A DNA stretch of 64,000 nucleotides from NCBI GenBank assembly GCA_947683625.1, contig CANTUR010000039.1, forward strand, positions 6,076,001 through 6,140,000. Reading direction: 5' to 3'. Positions 59,682 to 64,000 of this stretch are shown here, piece after piece (position 1 is the first letter of the stretch; each line of letters opens with the position of its first letter). Position numbers and translations under genes: made by a program. The stretch is from Mallotus nudiflorus. Its lineage: Eukaryota > Streptophyta > Magnoliopsida > Malpighiales > Euphorbiaceae. The notes beneath the pieces were generated by a model, which was not told the origin of the DNA, searched no databases, and worked only from the letters and a program-made list of their open reading frames with translations.

Positions 59682-60850
59682 CCAATATATAGGTGCCTGC
59701 AAAGAGAAAGAGGCATTATATTTATACTAGCACCTAAATCATATAATGACCTACTTATGAATTCATTACTAAAAGTACAAGGAATAGTAATATTCTTCGG
59801 ATGATTAAGCTTTTATGGAAGCTTATTTTGAATGAAAACACTACATTTCTTATTAATAGGAATGATTTTGAAGTCCTCCCACTAAAATAGTTTTAAAGTC
59901 CTCCCACTTTCACTTATGTGAAATGATGTCTTTATGGAACTTTACATAGGAGGGCATTATATTGATCACATGCAAGATTGATATGTTGAGTTTGAGCTAT
60001 TGGAATACCTTTATAAACTTCTTAAATTGCTTGTCGAGCTATGACTTCTGCTGCTTTTGAGGGAATGGTAATGGTGGAGTTTTTGTAGTAAGAACTCCCT
60101 TTTTATCCTCTTTTGTACATTCAACTCCTTTAGTACGCTTTTATTTCTTTTCTTCTATTTCTTTTTCAACCTCTTTTTTATCCCTTTAAACTTTAACCTT
60201 AGGTAATTACTTCTTACCCCATAGCATTATTGCCTTTGCTTTCTCTCTAAGAATTTCAGGTTGACTAGGTAACATTCCATTTTGTCTTGAGCTAAATGCT
60301 TAGGATGCAATATGATTTTCTAACACCTTATATGAGCAAAAAATTGACTCATTTAAAATTTTAGATTATTAATAGCTTCCTTTTGTTCTTCTTGATCCTT
60401 GAGAAACCTTTCCATCATGCTTTCAAGGCTTGGTTTGTTCTCATGTTGTTGATGGAAGGTATTCTTTTATTGGAAACTAGGTGGGGCCTATTTAAATCCT
60501 TGGTTAACATTTTGCACTCCTCCTTGATTGTACTATAAAAAGTTAGAGTAATTACGCCATCTTGGATTATATATGTTGGAATACGGGTTCCCTTGTCCTC
60601 TTTGATAGTTGTTTAAAGCAATTAATTGCTTAATTAAAGCTCTTGAGAGCACTAGTTTCCTTGACACTATATAGTAGAATATCCTCCTTCACATTGTTTA
60701 CACACATAAATAGTTGGGTTTGGTGCCTTGGTTATAACTTCTAATTTTTTAGTGAGCATATCGATCTTTACATTTAGAAGGTTCCAACCATCTACTTCAT
60801 GCATTCAAATTGTAAGATATAAAATAAAGATATTTCTAGTCTAAGACACG
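59682..60850 (-). pseudogene. gag and N-terminal protease of element D
   Basis: The minus strand from about 60850 has degenerate gag, including NPYSNIYNPRWRN (about 60595-60555, the Athila gag hallmark), and a Cys-containing C-terminal segment VCKQCEGGY (about 60700). A Lys/Pro-rich linker follows, and then the retropepsin start: ITIPCTFSN and the catalytic DLGASINIMPLS (about 59735-59700), ending HLYIGD at 59682. The Asp-Leu-Gly-Ala variant of the D-T/S-G active site is normal for this group. The other half of the protease is at 17105-17617. Several stops are present. Confidence 0.8.
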
Positions 60851-60876
60851 TAAAAATTAAATTAATATCACTATTT

Positions 60877-60894
60877 CCCCTAGCAACGACATTA
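60877..60894 (-). other. Primer binding site of element D (tRNA-Asp type, decayed)
   Basis: The plus strand reads cccctagcaacgacatta against ccccggcaacggcgcca. Position and spacing to the LTR (AAAAACTT) agree with the better preserved site at 52999. Confidence 0.65.
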
Positions 60895-61696
60895 AAAACT
60901 TATGTTCAAAACTCATAAGCGCATGGATAATGAATTGTAGTACAAAGAGGTATTGTTCCCTTGAAGATTGAATATTTAATACTAATATTTCTACCTTTTA
61001 TCTTAGCTAGCAAATCAAATAAAGTAGTGAAAATATGAATCTAAACAATCATACTTAAGAGGAATTTAAATAATTAGAACATAGAGCTTAAGCTTAGTTT
61101 CACTATTCTAACCATGTTATGAACACTTAATTATTAAACTCTTTGATTTCAATTAACGGTAATTATTCTGAAATGCCTAATGATTCTCTTAAGCTCAATT
61201 AAGCATGTTAAGATTAAATTTTAACATACTCTCATGATTAAGAAGTTAAATAAACTTATTAAGTTCTTTAACAATTAGTTTACCCCTAAAGGGCTTACCT
61301 ACTCTAGTGGTGAAGTAGTCCAAGTCTTATAAGTTTTAAGCTAGTAAATTCTCTTAACTCTCATTGGTTAATTTACTTATAAATATACAAACAAACTGGC
61401 TAAGAATGAAAGCAAGAATTAAGAACAATTCATAGAATTAATTAAAAATTAAATTAATAAAAGATTTGTGTTCAATCATATTATGAAATAGCTACCCCTA
61501 ACCTAAACCCTAAATTAAATTTGGCCTTACTTAGTTCTTATGGCAAAAATCACAAACATAATTAATAGATTAAAGGTAAAGGAGAAAGTATTAATGAAAC
61601 TCTTAAATCTTGCAAGATTCTTCTTTGATCCTTGCTTTAGGCTTTGTTTATGGCTTCAAAAAGTGCTAATGAATCCATAATAAAACTCCTCAATAT

Positions 61697-62657
61697 TATT
61701 AGTGATGTGTCTTAGACCAATTATATAATGACCATACTTTGACTTTATCATATTTTCCATTTTATTAATGAAGAGACTTTTTTATTATTATTAGCTAATT
61801 CTAGTTAGTTCCTTGAATAGTTAATTCTACCTAAGATCATTAAGTATATGACCTGATTATACTTGAATTCTATTCTAAATTATCCCTAATCAATTATTGT
61901 TATGGGAACAATAATGAATAAATGCTAGTATAAGGTTGACTGATGATTATGTTTTATTGATCATATATATGAGATATTGAGTCAAACTCATAAGTACATA
62001 TTTAGAGAAATGATTTACTGGATAGACCCACTATAAGAATATTACATGGATAATTGTCATAAGTGATTCTCATCATAATATTATTATTTCAGTCCCTTGA
62101 CCTAAAATCACCATGGTTTCTTACATAATAAGTTCTATGTTTTGACACTTCCTTACATCATCTTTAACTGGATGCTAAAAAAGGTTATGATTAGATATAA
62201 AATGAGTTATGTGAGAAATGTAAGTGATTAAGATGGAATTTTTCCCTTAGTTATTTTGAGAAGATATTTGTGGTCCCTTGACAAGTTAGACTGAAGAATA
62301 ATGCATGGCCATGATAAAATGTATTGATAAAGAGTTATCAAAATTAGATAAATAGTTATTAGTATCAGTTTACTTGGGATTGAGAAATATGATAAAACTA
62401 TATAAGGATGACAAAAACCATGCCTTATGTTCAATCAAGATATCTTGTGACAAAAGGACTATAATACACACTATGTATTAGGTTATGCTAGATTATCGAC
62501 CTTCACACAAATTGGGTATTCATAATGTCATGCTATAGGCCACTTATGACTTGTGGGCTAAAATGCTACTAACATTGTGTGAACTTATAGGGTCGCACAC
62601 TTAGAACAGGCCCAAAACAAACTTAAGTTAATCAACCCAATGATAATCTCTCTTAAA

Positions 62658-62722
<65 letters not shown>

Positions 62723-63242
62723 AAAATAAATAAGAAATAATTCTAATTTGGAATTAGAATCAAAGTAGAAATAAAAGTTTAAACTTACCAAAATAGTTTT
62801 GGTAATTGAAGGGTTTGAAAAACCCTATATGAGATGTTTATAAGTGCATCTCTTTCTCTAGAGTTTTGTTATGCCTCATTCTCCTCCTTCTTATACTTCT
62901 TTTATGAAAAGAAAATATATAAAGAGAGAGAAAATAAAAATGAGACTTTAAAAAGGTGCTAGTACACTAACATTACGTTGGCATCTTTTTCATATAGATA
63001 TTGGTAGAGGACGTGGTCTTATTAATGGTGTCTTTATCTGATAAGGAGATATGAAAGCTCGAGTTATGGTGTCATTGGTGTGAACCCCCTATTTTCCTTT
63101 TAACATTCTTGCCTTGAAATTGTCATGGTGAGTTTTTGGAATCTCTATTGCATCGATTTATTCAAATTACATGGATCTTATGAGGGTTTCATGATAAAAA
63201 TTTTATTTTTTGTTGTATGTATGAATCACGAAAACCCAACAA
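61697..63242 (-). mobile_element. Orphan LTR-like element E, copy 2 (about 1,546 bp)
   Basis: The minus strand starts TGTTGGGTTTTCGTG and ends CACTAATA. It is homologous along its length to 53492-55113 in the opposite orientation. The flanks AATAT (61692-61696) and AATAC (63243-63247) are a four-out-of-five target duplication. It sits just after the 'cctatataaaggggtat' of the D LTR. Confidence 0.75.
62660..62718 (+). repeat. (TA)n microsatellite in E copy 2
   Basis: About 29 uninterrupted TA units; the other copy of the element has (CA)n at the matching place. Confidence 0.9.
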
Positions 63243-63858
63243 AATACCCCTTTATATAGGAAAGGCTTGAATAAAGACTTAACAACTTTTATTAAAGAAA
63301 GCTCTTTTTATTCAACATGGCCATGTGTTGTATTACGTCTTTCTAGCATGACCACAATAGAGTCGTGCTTGACTTTGAGCAATGTTTCCTAGTTCACTGA
63401 ACGACCTGGAACACAGACATGTGTCAAAGTGTGCTTTTCCTTCATGAGTTCTTTAATTTTTGACCCGTGTTGTCCCTGTGTTGCAAGCTCTTTTATTTCC
63501 AGATGATGGCATGACCAGAAAAATGGTCATGCTTCAAGTTCTGTTCCTTTTATCTCAATTCTAGTTCATGGCATAGGCACAAGTACGCCCACACCATGAC
63601 CATATCATGCCAAATCCTTATATTTTGGGAATTCTTTTCCAAATTTCCTACCAAGAAGGGATATTAATAAATTCTTTATAAAAACTCCTAATTAAACTAT
63701 AATTAATTACAAATAAATAAAAACTTAACTAAAACTTTAAACTAAGAATACTTCCTAATTAAACCTAAATTCTACCCAAATATAATTATTTATTTATTCA
63801 AAATTCATTAAAATTCAACTAAACATGTGTAAAAATTATAGACATCAAATTCCCAACA

Positions 63859-64000
63859 CCAAAAGGGGGAGAGAAAGGGAGGCACACGTTTGAACCTTGC
63901 TTTCCTAAGCTAAATGTTCACACCTTTTGCCACTTAAAACTACTCATGGAGGATTGTTTACTTTATTTTTATCACCTATAGAATGAGAGCATGTTTTATA
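63859..64000. other. Flank outside element D
   Basis: Begins with a purine-rich run (ccaaaagggggagagaaagg). No gene is recognisable in the remaining bases. If D's right end is placed correctly, this is the pre-insertion flank. Confidence 0.4.

Larger units (their letters stand above)
17105..63858 (-). mobile_element. Outer Athila-like Ty3/gypsy element (D), split by nested insertions
   Basis: On the minus strand the parts are: 5' LTR (63858-60898, itself holding a nested LTR-like element), tRNA-Asp-type primer site (60894-60877), gag (about 60850-59885), and a retropepsin whose N-terminal half ends at 59682. After the 42-kb insertion A, the C-terminal half of the retropepsin resumes at 17617. 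RT, RNase H, integrase and the 3' LTR are missing to the left of 17105. D is the oldest recognisable layer of the nest. Confidence 0.75.
60898..63858 (-). repeat. 5' LTR of element D, with nested element E copy 2
   Basis: The minus strand starts TGTTGGGAATTTG at 63858 and ends TTTTGAACATA at about 60902. After removing 61697-63242 it is about 1.4 kb. It resembles the LTR-like block at 20568-21612 ('cctatataaaggggtat' against 'cctataaaaggggat', 'ctatgaattgttctta' against 'ttatgagttgttctta'). Confidence 0.7.

Noticed and set aside
1..64000. tRNA, rRNA, CRISPR or bacterial-type operons
   Set aside because: No cloverleaf, rRNA-like block or regular spacer array was seen. The tRNA-like matches are short primer binding sites of retrotransposons, and the direct repeats are microsatellites, a minisatellite and LTRs.

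Overview
The window is nuclear DNA of a flowering plant, probably a eudicot. The evidence is one six-exon cytochrome P450 gene with GT-AG introns, strongly AT-rich intergenic DNA, and a dense set of decayed plant LTR retrotransposons (Ty3/gypsy chromovirus-, Athila- and Tat/Ogre-like; Ty1/copia Sirevirus-like). The species cannot be named from the sequence alone.

Region by region. (1) 206-7920: a broken minus-strand Ty3/gypsy element with long LTRs (gag, a tRNA-iMet-type primer site and its 5' LTR). A 3.2-kb solo LTR of the same family sits inside gag in the opposite orientation, with a perfect 5-bp target duplication. (2) 9284-12631: the only intact host gene, a CYP704-type P450 whose six exons join to 507 codons with all P450 signature motifs. 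(3) 13.2-16.5 kb: an AT-rich non-coding block present as two diverged direct copies; one carries a 240-bp foldback MITE that the other lacks. (4) 17105-63858: a nested retrotransposon cluster. The outer layer is an Athila-like element (D, minus strand). Inside its protease lies a second Athila-like element (A, 17620-59676), reconstructed from both ends. A has been filled by a plus-strand Sirevirus-like copia element in its 3' LTR (18196-26994, target duplication AATGA), a truncated minus-strand Sirevirus-like element (30658-36164), Tat/Ogre-lineage DNA (36165 to about 51 kb), and a very long plus-strand LTR in its 5' LTR (53145-58783). Two copies of an orphan 1.6-kb LTR-like element, in opposite orientations, lie in the 53-55 kb and 61.7-63.2 kb parts.

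The least ordinary part is the Tat-like segment. Beside its polypurine tract is an 84-bp dimeric minisatellite. Its LTR carries an array of 14-bp palindromes spaced every 21-22 bp, and a degenerate copy of that array lies inside the element. On the strand opposite to pol there are two broken plus-strand genes, one resembling the plant mobile domain (PMD) and one resembling a DUF7745-type domain with its own TATA box.

Apart from the P450, essentially every coding trace is a broken retroelement gene with stops and frameshifts. No tRNA, rRNA or CRISPR was seen. All family assignments rest on reading translated motifs by eye; no database search was run.
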